DNA of 52,540 bases, from contig JAJRYB010000082.1 in the NCBI GenBank assembly GCA_024275995.1, positions 1 through 52,540 on the forward strand. The letters run 5' to 3'. The notes below the pieces were generated by a model. It was not told where the DNA came from. It saw nothing but the letters and a program-made list of their open reading frames with translations, and did not search any database. This stretch comes from Planctomycetota bacterium. Its GTDB lineage: Bacteria > Planctomycetota > Phycisphaerae > SM23-33. The translations under genes and the position numbers were made by a program. Each line of letters starts with the position of its first letter. Position 1 is the stretch's first letter. Shown in pieces: positions 51,295 to 52,540 of this stretch.

Positions 51295-52326
51295 CTACCA
51301 TACCCAGCCCTTGTGTACGCCCCCGGCCGGCATCGCCGAGTTTGGCTTGGTGAGCTTCGGCGCCTTCGGCGTCGCCAACACCGGCGATGATCTGACCCGA
51401 ATCGCCTTGCCGACAAACGGCTGCGGGCCTATGAAACTGTCAACCCGAACGTAGTAGTTTGTGGACGGCATCAATCCCTCGACGACAATCGCCGGGTCCG
51501 ACAGCGTTACAAAACTGCGAACCGTTTTTTCAAGCCTGTATGCGAGCAACAAAGGTGTCTCGGAAATATATACCCGGCTGCCGAAGACCTTCTTTCCCGG
51601 CCAGGATGTGTCGATCCGGATCGCTCCCGTTCCGAAACCGCTTGCGGGTACGAACGGGGTGATTTTCACCGCTGGACGGGACAATCCTCCTGCGATATGC
51701 CAGGGTTGTCCCTCGATCAGCAGGTACGGCTTTGCGCCGGCCTGCTCGCGCGTGTAGATATCGTGATTCTCGCGAGTCTGACCTTTTTCGTCACTCATCA
51801 CCAGCCCGTGCGACAGGCCGACGGCGACCGCCTGGATGAGTTCCGGGGCGATGGGTATCTCCAGCCAGCCACTCCTGCCCGCTTTTACGTCGGAGGCTCG
51901 CCACATCATGTACGGCGAGTTGAACGTCGCATCCAGCATCGTTCCGCCGTGCGGAGTCCAGGGCTTGTCCGGGTATTTCAGATGCGTAAAACACGTCGAG
52001 CCTTTTTGCGGCCTGTTGACGGCAGTGCCTTCAGACCACTCGTACGGTACGGTACAAAATGCGACTTTGCGCAAATGTCCGCGGGCAAGCTTCACGTGCA
52101 GCGTAGCTTTGGTAATCTTCCAGCCGCGAATTTGCTTCGTGTCGAAATTGAACAGGTAATAATGCTCGTTGCCCTTGACGCGGATGCGCGAGTTGCCGCC
52201 GGTGTTGAGCGATACCTCGTTCTTGTGGGCGCAGATTCCGACGTCTCGGGTGACGGGCAGCTTGAGTGTGCCGGCAAGAACAATGGAGGGAATCAGGGAC
52301 AAGACGATGAATACAATTTTTCGCAT
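51295..52326 (-). CDS. Secreted N-terminal part of the DUF4091 protein gene (ends at in-frame TAG)
   Basis: This 343-residue part starts at ATG 52326 with a signal peptide (M-R-K-I-V-F-I-V-L-S-L-I-P-S-I-V-L-A-G). A DNRLRE-like domain (about 25-210, with L-K-L-P-V-T-R-D-V-G and W-L-E-I-P-I-A-P-E-L-I-Q) and a fibronectin-like domain (about 225-320, ending in P-S-T-N-Y-Y-V-R-V-D-S) follow. The frame stops at TAG 51295-51297 after G-W-V-W. That V-W precedes E-E-K-L-D-S in the next frame, which fits the pattern V-W ... E-K-x-x-P seen at the start of the DUF4091-associated beta domain. GGGGTG precedes the start. The product would bind or degrade polysaccharide outside the cell (inference). Confidence 0.74.
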   Translation of the reverse strand: MRKIVFIVLSLIPSIVLAGTLKLPVTRDVGICAHKNEVSLNTGGNSRIRVKGNEHYYLFNFDTKQIRGWKITKATLHVKLARGHLRKVAFCTVPYEWSEGTAVNRPQKGSTCFTHLKYPDKPWTPHGGTMLDATFNSPYMMWRASDVKAGRSGWLEIPIAPELIQAVAVGLSHGLVMSDEKGQTRENHDIYTREQAGAKPYLLIEGQPWHIAGGLSRPAVKITPFVPASGFGTGAIRIDTSWPGKKVFGSRVYISETPLLLAYRLEKTVRSFVTLSDPAIVVEGLMPSTNYYVRVDSFIGPQPFVGKAIRVRSSPVLATPKAPKLTKPNSAMPAGGVHKGWVW

Positions 52327-52540
52327 ATTGCACCCCAACGCAACAGGCAATCCCCCCTTCGATCATTCGACAAGCTCATGGTAAACAAGCTCAGGGCAGG
52401 CAATCCCCAATCCACAATAAAAAAGGCCGACCCTGGGATTCGCTGTGCGGCGCCTCGCAAAGCTCGGCGTCGAACCCGGAGTTGCCTTGCTGCGCAAGGC
52501 AGGGGTTCTCATTTCGCCTGGCTGTGTTAAATCCGCAATC

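Noticed and set aside
11182-51297. UAG reassigned to a sense codon
   Set aside because: TAG is the natural end of clpB, recJ, thiS, ilvB, holA and others whose last residues are as expected, such as Gly-Gly-Gly in ThiS.

Overview
The window looks like part of the chromosome of a planctomycete, most likely of the Phycisphaerae type. This is an inference, based on GC-rich coding, DUF4159 and DUF4091 secreted proteins, a prepilin-like protein with an H-x9-D tail, several Gfo/Idh/MocA and UroD-like paralogues, a membrane-anchored excisionase-like HTH protein, and a Der whose second P-loop reads GKRNAGKST. It is mainly housekeeping and envelope genes on both strands. I see no prophage, CRISPR array or secretion cluster.

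Layout. 1-190: one copy of a long dispersed repeat. 182-4110 (minus): UroD-like protein, two Gfo/Idh/MocA oxidoreductases and an alpha/beta hydrolase, probably a catabolic operon. 4257-8947 (plus): thioredoxin-like protein, clpB, a small protein with a DUF6036-like nucleotidyltransferase, and a DinB-fold protein. 8962-16308: secreted proteins and lipoproteins (double DUF4159, TPR lipoprotein, coiled-coil lipoprotein, pseudopilin, PPC-like protein). A 273-bp terminal-inverted-repeat element sits exactly at the end of the TPR gene. 16348-21142: rmuC, der, an OmpA-type lipoprotein and membrane proteins. 21143-21870: gene-free and repeat-rich, with the second, inverted copy of the 1-190 repeat. 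21871-28729: lipoproteins, a flavin reductase fold, rhomboid-TPR, a polytopic membrane protein and recJ. 28776-31741 (minus): pssA and psd with a 4-base overlap (phosphatidylethanolamine synthesis), and a lipoprotein with a clear intrinsic terminator. 31833-36079 (minus): purL, fused to two PurS-like domains, and purQ, separated by a GxxExxY cassette with 32-bp inverted ends. 36169-43261: pgi, thiS-thiG, a membrane protein, a DinG-type helicase, holA, an ArsR regulator and a 42-residue membrane protein. Then come tRNA-Met(CAU), an M48 protease, an SDR, ilvB-ilvN behind a strong promoter and a putative leader peptide, a nucleoside hydrolase, and a secreted DUF4091 protein at the right edge.

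Three reading frames (TPR lipoprotein, GxxExxY, DUF4091 protein) are each broken by one in-frame TAG, with homology-like sequence continuing in frame. TAG is also the ordinary terminator of clpB, recJ, thiS, ilvB and holA, so wholesale reassignment of UAG is unlikely. The most unusual material is the repeat content: a MITE-like element that changed a stop codon almost neutrally, short-period degenerate repeats often in inverted pairs at operon junctions, and a repeated palindrome. Two small genes below usual size cut-offs (58 and 42 codons) have strong ribosome binding sites.
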